From positions 496,001 through 560,000 of the forward strand of contig OZ025857.1 of assembly GCA_964019425.1 (NCBI GenBank): a stretch of DNA of 64,000 nucleotides. Direction: 5' to 3'. Under the pieces are notes generated by a model. That model was not told where the DNA came from, did not search any database, and was given only the letters and a program-made list of their open reading frames with translations. Shown piece after piece: positions 21,322 through 32,574 of this stretch; position 1 is the first letter of the stretch; each line of letters begins with the position of its first letter. Position numbers and translations under genes: made by a program. Origin of the DNA: Flectonema sp. DT1601 (lineage: Eukaryota > Euglenozoa > Diplonemea > Diplonemida > Diplonemidae).

Positions 21322-22812
21322 ATGCCTGCTCCTCTCCGACCAGAATGGTTTGGTTACGTTGTGTTGTTCGCGGGTGTGATGCTTCATCTTTGTCTGGGTT
21401 CTGTCTATTGTTGGGGGAATTTAACAACTTATGTAACCTCATACCTTAGAAAGAAGAGTCCAGATCTTCATTATTCAGATACTCTTTGGGTATACTTAGC
21501 TGGTCCCAGTAGTCAGGCTGTTATGGTCTTCCTTGGAGGATATTTACAGCTTCATTTAGGTACTCGATTGACTTCTTTTTTAGGTTCTGTGATGTGTGTT
21601 TCTGGAGTGTACCTGACAGCCAGTGTCATTGAGCATGGATACGTTGCAATGATATTTAGCTATGGTGTTATATTTGGGTTGGGGATGGGGACTGCCTACA
21701 CTTGTCCGATTGCAGCAGCGATCACTTACCTTCCTAAATACAAGGGAATCATCAACGGGACTGTTGTCATGGGTTTTGGACTAGGAGCCTTCGTAATGAA
21801 CTTTATTATAACTGGATACGCGAACCCTCATAACTGTAAACCACAATGTCCAGGACCGTTCGGAACGTATCCAAAATTCCATTGCCCAGGATGGTCAGAT
21901 GTCCATTTCAACGCTTCTTCTGATGTTGATTGCGATAATAAATATTTCCCTCCAACTTCTGACGTCGCTCAAAGAGTTCCAGACTTGCTCAGACTTCTCG
22001 CAACGATATACGCGTGTGTCATGTTGTCGTCATCGTTATTGATTGTTGGAAGATCACAACCTCTGATTGGGTTTTTATCAAAATCAAGTGAAGAAGACAT
22101 CCCAACAGGAGACGCAGGTAGTGATATTCAAGAAGACTTAAAACAAGAAACTGAACAAGTCTCAAGATTTGAAGCAAAAGGAGACATCAAAACCATCGAC
22201 GTCATGAAGACTCGACTTGGTTGGTTGCTCTGGATCGGATTCTTATTAACTGGAACGGGAGGGTCTTTTGTTGTTGCGCAATACAAGACTTACGGGCAGA
22301 AATATTCATGGTCTACAGACAATATCGAAGCTCGCATTTCTTCAATTATGTCCGTTGGTAACGCTGTTGGAAGACTTGTTCATGGAGCTCTCGCTGATAG
22401 ATTTGGGTTTACGATTGTCCTGGGGATTAGTGCTGCTCTGTCTGCTGGTTTTCAACTAACATTGGCACTCACTGGTCATCATGAGTACTTATTCGCGACA
22501 TGGTGTTTTATCATCGCGTTTCTGTATGGAGGAAATTTCGCATTATATCCAACAGGGACGCTTCAATTGTTTGGAAAGAAATACTTCCCTCCGAATTACG
22601 GATTCTTCTTTTCTGGTTTTGGTATCGGAGGAGTCATCATCGGAGTTGTTAACAAATCACTGGTAGACTCGATCGGGTTCAGTGGAATGACAATTATAAT
22701 CGGAGGAATCACATCGGTTGGTGTTGTAAATACTTTTTTTGTTCACCGCGCTCAGAAAAAACCAATCTACACATCTGTTCCTCAGAGTGATGATGATGAC
22801 GAAGAGGCGTAG
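21322..22812 (+). CDS. MFS transporter of the OFA (oxalate/formate antiporter-like) type
   Basis: The protein has 496 residues in one exon with 12 predicted membrane helices. The opening LFAGVMLHLCLGSVYCWGN followed by a second-helix Gly-rich motif is typical of the OFA branch of the major facilitator superfamily. A Cys-rich extracellular-type loop (about residues 172-215) follows helix 6, and a charged cytoplasmic loop (about 250-290) separates the two six-helix halves. The second half has the MFS loop motif GRLVHGALADRFGF (about residues 350-363). The C-terminus is acidic (DDDDEEA). The family exports or exchanges small monocarboxylates; the substrate here cannot be told. An acceptor-like AACAG lies 20 nt upstream of the ATG. 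Confidence 0.85.
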   Translation: MPAPLRPEWFGYVVLFAGVMLHLCLGSVYCWGNLTTYVTSYLRKKSPDLHYSDTLWVYLAGPSSQAVMVFLGGYLQLHLGTRLTSFLGSVMCVSGVYLTASVIEHGYVAMIFSYGVIFGLGMGTAYTCPIAAAITYLPKYKGIINGTVVMGFGLGAFVMNFIITGYANPHNCKPQCPGPFGTYPKFHCPGWSDVHFNASSDVDCDNKYFPPTSDVAQRVPDLLRLLATIYACVMLSSSLLIVGRSQPLIGFLSKSSEEDIPTGDAGSDIQEDLKQETEQVSRFEAKGDIKTIDVMKTRLGWLLWIGFLLTGTGGSFVVAQYKTYGQKYSWSTDNIEARISSIMSVGNAVGRLVHGALADRFGFTIVLGISAALSAGFQLTLALTGHHEYLFATWCFIIAFLYGGNFALYPTGTLQLFGKKYFPPNYGFFFSGFGIGGVIIGVVNKSLVDSIGFSGMTIIIGGITSVGVVNTFFVHRAQKKPIYTSVPQSDDDDEEA

Positions 22813-23974
22813 GAGTTTTTTTAATTTCTTTTTTCCCTTGTTCATGACTGAGCAACATGAGATCGAAGACTGTGAGTGAGCCAAAGTTGATATTCCGTGA
22901 TGCTGTTTGATGTTCGGTTTCCTCTTCTTTTTCTTTCTATTCTGATAATTGAAACAAGACCCATTGTGTTTAGAACAGAGGAAGAATTGTTTCCATTGTT
23001 TCCTACCAACATCTTCATGTTTCTCTTTCCTTCCATTTCTGTTTTTTTTTTTTTTTTTTAAAAGCCGCTGTTATCAATGTTGATTGTTTCAGTGTTAAAA
23101 AAAAAAAAAACTACTTTCTAAGTGAATCAATGAAGGCCCCCACCCGTCGGGTCGCGAAATCGAACAATTTCAGTAAGGACGATGATAAAATGGGGAAAAA
23201 AAAAAAAAAAAAAAAAAAAAAAGAAAATGACATTTGCTTTGTTTCCCTTTTGTTGTTATTTTATCTTTTTACTAAATTAGTGAATCTGACGCCGCAGTTC
23301 TGCAGGTTTGATGTATTTTCTCTCCCTTCTGTTTATTTTGTGTGTTGCCTAAATATTATTATTATTATTTATGTTTTTTTTTTTTGCATAAGAAAAAGAA
23401 AAAAAAAAAAACGAAAGAACAATATTGGCGGGCACACGACTTTTTCGTGTTGCACAAAAAAGAAACAACCCAGTGATTTGTTTGATTTTGTAAGCCGATT
23501 ATTCTTATTCTTATTTTTATTTTATTTTAATATTTTTCTCCCCTTCCCAATGTTGTTCACTGTACCACGTAAGTGGCTCCTTTGTTGATGTTTACCGCTC
23601 AACTTATGACTTACGAAATTTGTGTTACAAAAAAAAAAATCAATCGTGACCTTGTAGCCATGAGTTGCTTTTTTTCAATACGTTTCGATGTGAACCTTCT
23701 CACCTTGTAATGTGATGATCACCTTTGTATAGGGACTGTTTTTTTTTCTTTTTCTCTCTCTCTCTCTCGACGAGTAGTACGGCAGTTTAGTTTTTATTTC
23801 GAGGGCTGTTACGATTGTCTTCTTAATAGACTTGATTGTTTATTTTTCATAATCCGTGTGTTTTCCCTTACATCACTAAAGGCATAACTGATATTTGGGT
23901 TCGTGTGTGTTTATTTTATTGTGAAAATTTTCAGTCCCTTTTCCCCAACATTGGTGTATTCCAGAGTGGTGTGT

Positions 23975-24008
<34 letters not shown>

Positions 24009-24651
24009 GTTTTTTTTTGAAATGAAAGAAAAAAACTGACACAGCGTGCTCTCCTAAGTGCGTTGACAGGAAACGATTGAACGGCATTTTGGTGTAAATC
24101 TTCCTGCTTTGAGCTATTTCTTTCCCTTGTTTTATAATTACTTTCTGAAGAAAAAAAAATGTTGTTCCCTTAATCATGTTGACAAGGATGTGAGAGCTTA
24201 CTTTGGTAATAATAATTTACTAATAAACTGGTGAAAAAAATGGAATTCTTTCATAAATTAAAAAAAAGTTGAATTTATCGTTCGTTTTTTTTCTTTTACT
24301 TGCCTCTCTAAAGGTAACATCAGGGCTCTCCAGGTAAAAAAAATGCAGTTTCTTTCGTTGTGTGTTTTTACGTTTAAAATATTTGTTTGTTACTTAACAA
24401 TCTTGCCTTCTGGATTATGTGCTGAAGGCAGGTTGAGGTTTTCAATTCACAGACATCATTTTTTTTTTTTTTTTTTTTTTTTTTCTTTTGTTGTTCAAAG
24501 GAATCGTAGGTTGACTTCTCACGGATTCTGTTGAATGGTTGTTGTTCCCATCTCGAAGATTAACAAACCAAAAAAAGGGAAAAAAAAAAACATTAATAAT
24601 TGCACACGTTGTGAATAAGAATAACCTTCTATTTCTTGTTGTCACTTTTTT

Positions 24652-24689
<38 letters not shown>

Positions 24690-24764
24690 TGTGCGTACTC
24701 GTTGCATGTTCGGATGTCCATCTGCCATCATCAAGTAATTTAGCTTCCTGTTGTCATGATTATT

Positions 24765-24800
<36 letters not shown>

Positions 24801-24944
24801 TTTTTTTTCTTCAGGGAAAAGTTTTAAAGTTAGTTTGTTATAACGGTTCTGATAATTACCCAACTCGTTCTTCAACATATCTTGTTAGAGAATATTATGA
24901 TAATTTAAAAAAAAAAAAAAAAACCATTAACAGCAATCATTAAA
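22813..24944. other. 2.1-kb spacer before the uridine kinase gene
   Basis: No credible gene was seen. The spacer has very long T runs (23978-24007, 24661-24688, 24765-24794) and A runs. Two possible acceptors precede the next gene: TTTTCTTCAG at 24805-24814 after a T tract, and AACAG at 24929-24933 close to the ATG. Confidence 0.5.
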
Positions 24945-25682
24945 ATGTATTTCGTAGGAGTTTGCGGAGCGAGTGGCAGCGGTAAGAGTACAGTCTGTAA
25001 GAAGGTTATAGAAGGAATAGGAGGACGTGGCGCGGTCATCACAATGGATAGTTTTTATAAATCGACACCGAGAGAGCAACTCGCTGATATTATGAACTAT
25101 AACTACGATCATCCGAAGGCATTTGATTTTGAGAAGATTACTGAAGTTTTGAATGAGTTGAGGGAATCAGGAAAGGCAGAAATTCCAAAATATTGTTTCG
25201 TCACTCACAGCAGACTCGAAGAAACAGAAGTAATTGAAAATGTGGACGTCGTAATATTTGAAGGTATTCTATCACTTCATGAACCTGAGATAAGACAACT
25301 GTTAGACATTTCAATATTCGTAGACACCGATCTCGACACTTGTCTTGCTCGTAGAATACGAAGAGACATGGCAGAACGTGGTCGTACTGTAGAATCTGTT
25401 TTAGAACAATACGAGAAAACAGTAAAACCCTCGTACGATAATTTCATTGGACCACTTCGTCGTCATGCGGACATAATTATCCCACGAGGAGGAAGTAATA
25501 CGAAGGCGATTCAAATGGTAACACAACACATTCAAAAACAACTACTCCATCCTGTCTTACATCACGTCAGAGATGAAGACACAGCCTACAATCTCTTGAC
25601 TGGTCTTGTTAGAAGCGGTGCTAGCAGTCCAACTATGAGTAAGTGTGTAAGCACTGAGGAATTTGATGAAAAAAGAAGCTAA
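24945..25682 (+). CDS. UCK: Uridine/cytidine kinase
   Basis: The protein has 245 residues, close to the usual UCK length. The P-loop is GASGSGKST at residues 8-16, followed by ITMDSFYK with the conserved Asp, NYDHPKAFDFEKI for nucleoside binding, and VVIFEGIL corresponding to the Walker B strand. The lid region is RRIRRDMAERGR with conserved arginines. The enzyme phosphorylates uridine and cytidine to UMP and CMP in the cytosolic pyrimidine salvage pathway. The C-terminal 25 residues are polar and not conserved. The ATG is 12 nt after an AACAG acceptor-like site. Confidence 0.93.
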   Translation: MYFVGVCGASGSGKSTVCKKVIEGIGGRGAVITMDSFYKSTPREQLADIMNYNYDHPKAFDFEKITEVLNELRESGKAEIPKYCFVTHSRLEETEVIENVDVVIFEGILSLHEPEIRQLLDISIFVDTDLDTCLARRIRRDMAERGRTVESVLEQYEKTVKPSYDNFIGPLRRHADIIIPRGGSNTKAIQMVTQHIQKQLLHPVLHHVRDEDTAYNLLTGLVRSGASSPTMSKCVSTEEFDEKRS

Positions 25683-25809
25683 AAGAGAACAACTTTTAAA
25701 AAAGAAGAAAATAACATCAAAAAAACACCCTCTGAGTGACCCTTGAGGAGGATTTACTGTTTTTAATGGTAACCCTTTCACTCTGTTCTTTTTTTTTTTT
25801 TTTTTTTTT

Positions 25810-25936
25810 GCACCGATGAAGTCGGAGAAGAAACCATTCAGATTAAGAACCGTTCATATATTTATGATCGTTGTCTTGTGTCGTCAGTATTACTGTCTTG
25901 CGATCAGCAATATAAAAAGGCTGCGCCTGAATGAAG
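25810..25936 (+). repeat. Structured dispersed repeat, copy 3
   Basis: After a T run it reads CACCGATGAAGTCGG, the second-subfamily version of the first hairpin, with a G-T pair in place of G-C. The left arm AAACCATTCAGATT, the internal hairpin CAGT-ATT-ACTG and the right arm CCTGAATGAAG before a T run follow. It is nearly identical in its right half to the copy at 58092. Confidence 0.85.
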
Positions 25937-26042
25937 TTTTTTTTTTTTTTTTTTACAAAATACCTTTTACATCAATATTTGGCTGTGAATGAAAAAAAGA
26001 TTCTCACGGAAGCTTTTTTTCCATTTTTTTTTTTTTTTTTTT

Positions 26043-26170
26043 GGAGAAGAAACTATTCAGATTAAGAGCCGTTATTAATTATTGTCAAAAAAATGTTATC
26101 CATTTCCCCCGTGCGCCCAGTAATACTGTCTGCGATCAACAAAAATATAAAGGCTTTATCTTGAATGGTT
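26043..26170 (+). repeat. Structured dispersed repeat, copy 4
   Basis: It starts directly after a T run with GGAGAAGAAACTATTCAGATT, so the first hairpin is missing or truncated. The internal hairpin is CAGT-AAT-ACTG followed by TCTGCGATCAAC, and the right arm is TTGAATGG. It lies only about 105 nt from copy 3 in the same orientation. The two copies are divergent, so this is not a simple tandem duplication. Confidence 0.8.
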
Positions 26171-26350
26171 TTCGAAGTATTCTCTTATTCTTTTATAATA
26201 AAATAATTTTTTTTTCCACAATTGTTGAATTACTTAACTTTTAAAAACACTTCTTTTCATCTATCATTTGAGCTGTACTTATTCCTTTTTGGTACCACGT
26301 AGTAGTGATTCGCAATACTTATCTTTCCCCAAAATCAGGGTCGGCTGCAA

Positions 26351-27517
26351 ATGGGAAGGAGTAAGGTCCCACCTGCTCAGCTCACTGGTAATGGATTGAC
26401 CTTTGTCTTACCGAAGCGGAAACAAGAGGCAACATTACTACATAGCCAGTCAAATGACGTAAAAAGACACAAAAGCGGGGCTCCAGTTTTCCATAAATTA
26501 ACGGAGAGCTCCAATACCAACGTCGAAACAAACCGTTTTGAGAAAAAATCCAAAGCAAGTTCGAAAAGCAATGGAGCGCCTTTGCAGTTCGAAAAAAAAT
26601 CAGAGTCGTTGAGAGTATTTGAGAGACCGTCGAAAAAATCGATGTCAGACGGGTTCGAACTTGCTAGAATAAAACGTGATTGGTCGGTATCTCCGTCACC
26701 GCCACCAGTCGTAAATCCAATAGTGGGATCATGTAAAGATTTGGAAAAAGAATATCACAGAGGAGAGGGAAACGTGGAGACAACGAAAGTCAGACCCTAC
26801 GAGATTTTGAAGAAGTCGTTCACACATGTGATGGGTAAGAGTAAGGAAAAGGATTATAAATGGGTTAAAAATCAACTTAAATCAATCAGACAGGATATGT
26901 TAGTACAAGATATACGAGATTCGTTTACCTGGGATGTGTACGTATGTGCTGCGACAGAGGCAATCCGCAATAGCGATGCGGGTGAATTAACACAAACACT
27001 CGCTCACCTTAAAAGGCTGGAACATCATGTGTGTATTTCTGACCAGGCAAAGATGGAAATTTCTGCCTATCGAATTCTGTTTCACACCCTGCGAGAAAAT
27101 TTCAACAAAGTAGATGAAGAGATTTCACTGCTTCTCCCTAAAAACAGAGGCTATGGATGCATAAGACATGCCTTGATGTTCTCAGCGGCGTATTCTTCTC
27201 ATAATTTCTTTTTATTGAGAAAATTGGTTCCGAAAGCACCGAACTCAGGCAAATTAGTTGTTGATATATTTCTCCCATCACTTAGACTCACAATGTACAA
27301 ATGGATAATTCAAGCATACGATGTACTAACTGTACCAGACTTATTGCATTTTTTATGTTTCACTTCGAATGGTAACTTAAAACAGTTTCTTAAGCAAAAC
27401 GGCGCTCAACCAACTAGTGATAAAAACGGTATTAGGTGTAGAGAGAGTTTTGCTTCATACTCAAGGCTAACTTCTGATAATTATAACCCGCAATTTGCTG
27501 ATTTGCAAGAAACATAA
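26351..27517 (+). CDS. LENG8: SAC3/GANP-domain protein of the LENG8/Thp3 type
   Basis: The protein has 388 residues. The N-terminal 130 residues are Ser/Lys-rich and disordered. From about residue 138 the SAC3/GANP helical domain begins: LEKEYHR, then VRPYEILKKSF, then the family signature NQLKSIRQDMLVQDIRDSFT and the following helix with AAT(E)AIRN. AYRILFHTL and the later winged-helix-like part ending near residue 350 also match LENG8-family proteins. Relatives (yeast Thp3, animal LENG8) act in mRNA biogenesis and splicing-linked export in the nucleus. The protein is shorter than animal LENG8, lacking most of its long N-terminal extension. The ATG is 12 nt after ATCAG (26334-26338). Confidence 0.85.
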   Translation: MGRSKVPPAQLTGNGLTFVLPKRKQEATLLHSQSNDVKRHKSGAPVFHKLTESSNTNVETNRFEKKSKASSKSNGAPLQFEKKSESLRVFERPSKKSMSDGFELARIKRDWSVSPSPPPVVNPIVGSCKDLEKEYHRGEGNVETTKVRPYEILKKSFTHVMGKSKEKDYKWVKNQLKSIRQDMLVQDIRDSFTWDVYVCAATEAIRNSDAGELTQTLAHLKRLEHHVCISDQAKMEISAYRILFHTLRENFNKVDEEISLLLPKNRGYGCIRHALMFSAAYSSHNFFLLRKLVPKAPNSGKLVVDIFLPSLRLTMYKWIIQAYDVLTVPDLLHFLCFTSNGNLKQFLKQNGAQPTSDKNGIRCRESFASYSRLTSDNYNPQFADLQET

Positions 27518-27983
27518 AAAAGTAGGTTGGGTGAGATTTTTGTAAAAAAAAAAAAAAAAAAAAAAAGTTTAGTCTAAAATTTAATACTTATAATAAAAAA
27601 AGGGGGAGCAAAAAAAAAAAAACAATAACAACAACAACAGCAACAATGTAATAAAAAAGTCAACTCCTCATGTTAAAGTCTTGACTTCGTCATCACATCT
27701 CCTGCTGCCGTGTGGTGGGATGTATTATTTATTTATTATTTTTTTTTTTTTTAGTTTTTGTGAAATACAAGTTAATTTTATTTTTTTTTTAAAAAAATGT
27801 TATTTTTTCTTACCAGGACAAGAAATGGAGTTCAAATTACAAAGAGATCGATACGATCTGTTTTTTTTTATGTGAGTTTACAGTTTCCCTTTCCTGAAGT
27901 GTGTTGTTTTCCTTAAAGTCAGGGGATATCGTGTTTTACATTAGTTATTCATCAGGATCCCCCCCTCTCTACATATCAAAAAA
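27518..27983. other. Spacer before SmB
   Basis: A/T runs and a short CAA-rich patch (27617-27646) are present, with no gene. The 5' leader of SmB probably starts after AAGTCAG at 27917-27923. Confidence 0.5.
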
Positions 27984-28322
27984 ATGTTGGGGAATAGAAA
28001 ATCAAAATTATTCCAATTTCTTAATCAAAATGTTCACTGTTGTGTATCCGAAACTAGAACTCTCGAAGGGAAGTTTCTTTCATTTGATAGACACATGAAT
28101 ATAGTACTTTCTGGAACTACAGAACACCGGACTAAGATTCGTGAAGACGAGGATGGTGATCTTTGTGAAATTGCGACCCAACGACCTCTCGGATTAGTGT
28201 TCGTTAGAGGAGAGACAGTAATGCAGGTACTGGCTAGCAAACCAAAGAAAAAGAAGATTAAAAAAAAAGGTATAGAAACAATTAAAGCAGCAGATTCAGC
28301 AGCTGAAGACTCATCTCCGTAA
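27984..28322 (+). CDS. SNRPB: Small nuclear ribonucleoprotein Sm-B
   Basis: The protein has 112 residues. Sm1 motif: LFQFLNQNVHCCVSETRTLEGKF with the hydrophobic strands and central Gly, followed by FDRHMNIVLS (the Sm1 FD.hMN signature that contacts U-rich RNA). Sm2 motif: RPLGLVFVRGETV, where GLVFVRGE matches the SmB-type LGLVLLRGE better than SmD or SmF. The long charged insert between Sm1 and Sm2 also fits SmB. The tail is short and Lys-rich (KPKKKKIKKKG) rather than the Pro/Gly/Met-rich tail of animal SmB. It is part of the heptameric Sm ring of spliceosomal snRNPs, and of SL RNP in trans-splicing organisms. Confidence 0.9.
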   Translation: MLGNRKSKLFQFLNQNVHCCVSETRTLEGKFLSFDRHMNIVLSGTTEHRTKIREDEDGDLCEIATQRPLGLVFVRGETVMQVLASKPKKKKIKKKGIETIKAADSAAEDSSP

Positions 28323-28805
28323 TAAGGCATTTCCTTGAGTAGTTGCTGTTCTTAAGTTAGTCTTGACCTACACGATTGTGATTTATGAAAATATAATTTG
28401 AAGGAAGCCATAGGTAGGAATGACAGTCACTGACGGCTTTCAGCTGTTGGTATTTTAATATAATACCACTGTACCCTGTTGCTGTGTTATTCTCATAAAC
28501 GTGATGAACATACTATTTTTATAGTTTAAGATGCACTTTTTTTTTTAGACTCTTTTTTTTTTGAGGCTTCTTGGTTATTTATAAAAAATAAAAGGTTCAC
28601 TATTGTACGTTACATAAAAATCCAAAAAAAAAAAAAAAAAAAAAAAAAACTTGTGAGACTTGCAAGGATTCTGAATTTTTACAAAAGATTTACATTTTCT
28701 TTTTATTATTATTATTGTTATAATGTTATCTTATTTTACAGTACCCAACTCCCCACACACTCTTCGGTGGGGGGTGGAAAAACGAAAATATAAATAAATA
28801 AACAA
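28323..28805. other. Spacer before the WDR7 homologue
   Basis: There is no gene. A long A run sits at 28623-28649. A T-rich tract ends in TTTTACAG at 28734-28741, 64 nt before the next ATG, and is the probable acceptor for that gene. Confidence 0.5.
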
Positions 28806-31800
28806 ATGGACCTGTCGGCCTCTATTATATTTTGGGATGACGAGATTCCCTTGGTGTCAAAACCAACATCAGTGATCAGCTTCCCAAATGAAAATTCCAT
28901 GACGGTAATGGATGATTCGTATGGTGTTTCACATTGGTCGACATCAGCAAAACAACCTGTCAGTTTGTTAGCCAGCACTAACAGCAATGTATCAAAAAAA
29001 GCAATCATAATATGCAGATGTTTTTATAAGAAACGATCTGCCTGTGCGGTTATACTTGAAGATGGCGTTGTAACAATTACTAATGTTCATGATGGGGGGA
29101 TCCTCGATACCTCGAAATCACTGCTACCGCATCCACAATCAGCTGTCTCATTGCCGAGTGACTTTCAGGGATCGTATCTTGTCGTTGGAGATACGAATTG
29201 TAATGTTGTAATTATAGACATTGAGAAGTTGCTCATTATTAATCGATTGGAGACGCCTCCACCAGGTTTCGTGGCATCTATTACCTGTCTTTGTGTTGGT
29301 GATTCATCGGCATGGGTTCCAGCCGTACTCGCTAACCGTAAATTAATCTCATGGAACATAACTGAACAACTCGAGAGTGAATCTAAATTATTAATTACAT
29401 CGGGAAGGTCAATCGAGTTACCTCAATGTGGATCTCCAGTTGCACTCGCAGCAACAGACAATGAAATACTTTTAGTGGTTGCTATCGATGTTTGGTTTAT
29501 TTATAAAGGATGTACTTTAATATCAAGTGAAAATCACAATCCGGAAACAAGTTTATTATTAAAAGGTGAATTCTTACCATCGAAAGACGACAATACAAGA
29601 GTACTAATCGGGTTGAGCAACGGCACTTTAAAAGAATATTTGATAAGTGGTCCGGAAGTGACATTGTTATCGACCGTTGAAGTGTCTTCTGAACCTGTAA
29701 AAACACTCGCATGGGATATGTTTAGGTATAGAGATCAGTTGGTTGTGTCTACAGGTACGTCAGAAGCAGTCCTTCACCGAAAAGTTTTTCCAGACGTCGA
29801 AAACGGAATCAAAGAACTATTTATAAAACCAAAGAACAATTCACTTTCTTGTTCTGATAATATGAAACCATGTTGTTCTCATATGCAACGATCAAAAGAC
29901 TTATCAACAATAATGTTAAAAGGATATCCCGATGGAAGTATTTCCATAACGTCGATTGGATCAACGACAGTAAAACTAAAAGCACACAGCAATCCAGTTT
30001 GTTGTATCGGAGTTATTAAAAATAAATTTTTAATAACATCGGATGATTTCGGTGAAGTTTCAATATGGGCATGGGATACTTGGAAATTAATAAGCACTCA
30101 TTGCGTTCACTTTAAACAAGTCGTGCGAATAATAGAAGCTCCGCAACTTCTTTCTTCAAGACACGGTATACTATTCTTCACTATTGGTAGCGATGGCAAC
30201 ATTGGTTTCTACTCACCGACAGACGTCGTCTTGTCGCTGTGCGGCAATGGTGAATCGACTCCTACGTCTGCTTACTTTGTTTCAAGTACCGACATGTTCG
30301 TCGTATTCTTAGGAAATAAACGTTCTCTTCACGTATGGCAACTAAGTTCCGAAACCCTAATAAAAGTTATAACCGATCCTAGTCAGATAAATGCTTATTT
30401 GGGTTCCTTACGTGATCGTAAAGACTTTCTTACGATTCAACCAAACAAACAAGAAGCAGGTAGTGCAACTGCTGTAGGACTCGGAAAGCTTTCAAGTGCT
30501 CATGTGTTACCAATAATGTCCGTGTCGTTGTTGGAAATTACGAAGCAGCTTCACAACAGACGAGAACAAAGCACTGCCAGATTACCAGGAGAAGGTGATG
30601 AGCTCCCTGCTGGTATGAAATTAGTGTTGGCTTACCTCTTACAGGCGGAGGAGAATGACGTTTTCGCAAAGCTTCGAGACGTTTTAAATATTGAGAGTCG
30701 TCCTCAACCTGCGGCTGCGATTTCATTTTCGGAAACATCGAAGTGTGGCGATCTGATATCCCTCCCTCTTGATACTTCAAAACCATACAAACTATCCCCA
30801 ATTGCTTCTGCTCAAAGACTTGTTTTCGGTATCAGTTTTCAATACGCTCTCTGTATTGAGGCAAGCGAGGGTCTCAAACAAGCAAGTAAAGCAGTTATTT
30901 ACCAATACGCTTCTGTGATTCCTCCATTTCTAAGATCGACTGAGGGACATTTCGAAGCTGATTTCTTATGGTGTTTGGACGCAATAAGGGTTTGTGTTAT
31001 ATATCTCTATTTGTCTGTGATCAACATTGAAATACAATACTAATAATAATAATAAACAGGTACCTCATAAGGACATTCAGTTCGCAGCGAGATGCGTGCT
31101 GTTGGGATATTTAAAAAACAGAGAAGTCAATAAAGTTATTGACCTCGCTAATCAATTAATAAAAATAGTAAAATACAGCGGCAGCAGTGAAGAAGAAATC
31201 CAAGTTGCGTTACTGGGAGTTTCAATAACGGCAGTGCAATGTCCAGAAGTGTTGAAGAACACGGAGATAGCGGATTCTGCTTGTCAAGGGTTACTGACTG
31301 TGACTACTTCTCAGACGGCATCGACTAGTCTACGAACCACCGCATTGACAATGTTGGCGAATAGTTACTCAATGCTCTCGGGACTGATATCTAATCAATT
31401 GGGGTTGATTAGAGCGTTGACGTTAATGGCTACGTCTCAACCTCCTTATCAGTCTACCGAGAGCGATATAAATAAAGTAGCCTTTAGGGCTCTTCTTGCA
31501 GTTGGTGAACACCACCTTCAACTGTTCTTTTCATACGCAGATCATATTTTAGCTGAGGCTCAGGTTCCAAAGGAAGACGATGCCTTGGCTTTACAGAATT
31601 GTGTTATTTCAGCGATAGCTCAGATGATTAAAAAGAATCCGAGTTTGTTCGTACCTTGTTTGTTGAAGGTTGCATTGCTTTTTTTAAAGGCATTGGATCC
31701 TCATTTTCCAAGAATCAGAGAAAAGTGTATGGCAGCTTCAGCACATGCATTAAAAACAGCCGTGTGTGCGTTACCGATGATGGCGTTTCACCAGGCAAAG

Positions 31801-32172
31801 CAAAGTCTTGCCGTTGGAGATGTCACTGGTCAGGCAATCGTTTGGGATATGAAAACAGGATCAAAATGGCTGGTATGGGATGCTCATACCGCTGCCATCA
31901 CCTGCATCTCCTTCTCAACGATGGGCAATCAAATTGGTACATTCTCTCTTCGTGAGGGATCTCTTAAGATTTGGTCAGCAGACATGTCTCTTTTATCGAT
32001 ACTTTCATCATCAAATCGTCCACGGTTGATAGCAACCAGAAATACCAATACAGAGAATGTTGTCGTTCAGACGAATGAAGCTAATTTTGGGTCAAGCATA
32101 ACATGGGTATCACCTCACATGGTAGAGCTTACGACTCATGAAGGAAACTCTTTACAATTTGAATTTCGATAG
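28806..32172 (+). CDS. WDR7: WDR7 / rabconnectin-3 beta homologue
   Basis: Exons 28806-30989 and 31060-32172. The intron 30990-31059 (GTTTGT...AACAG) is phase 0, joining DAIR to VPHKDIQF. The product has 1098 residues, shorter than animal WDR7 (about 1500). An N-terminal beta-propeller of divergent WD repeats covers residues about 1-500. A helical middle follows, and one clear C-terminal WD block reads FHQAKQSLAVGDVTGQAIVW then a GNQIGTFSLREGSLKIW segment, matching the WDR7 C-terminus. With the Rav1/DMXL partner, this family assembles and regulates the V-ATPase on endosomes and acidic vesicles. The first exon ends in a weak donor, so read-through adds only a short tail. Confidence 0.85.
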
Positions 32173-32574
32173 TCTGTCTCGTTCAATACAAGGAAGAAAA
32201 TCCAACCACTTAGTGGGCTCTACTCCTCACATGGTTAAGTTTACAGCATGAGTTGATCATTATCGCTTGTCTTGCAAAAAAGAAAAAAAAAAAAAAAAAA
32301 AAAAAAAAGCGAAATGGATTTGCTGAACTCTGTGAAAAGTGTTTTTATTTTTTATATTATTATAATATATTGGTAATTCCGTGTAGCATCCGTTTATGTG
32401 AGGTTTCGTAACAATTAAAAAAAAAAAAAAAAAAAAAAAAAGTTTTTTTTTTTTTTTTTTTTTTGAGAATAACAAAAAAACAATAAGGAGGAAAACAACA
32501 ACAACAACAACAGATAAAACTCACAGAGTATTTAATTAATAATTATTTCTTAAAGGCTCACAAAGACACTGCCA
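32173..32574. other. Spacer after WDR7
   Basis: It holds A and T runs and a short CAA repeat (32496-32512), with no gene. Acceptor-like sites are CACAG (32522-32526) and AAAG (32552-32555) before the next ATG. Confidence 0.5.
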
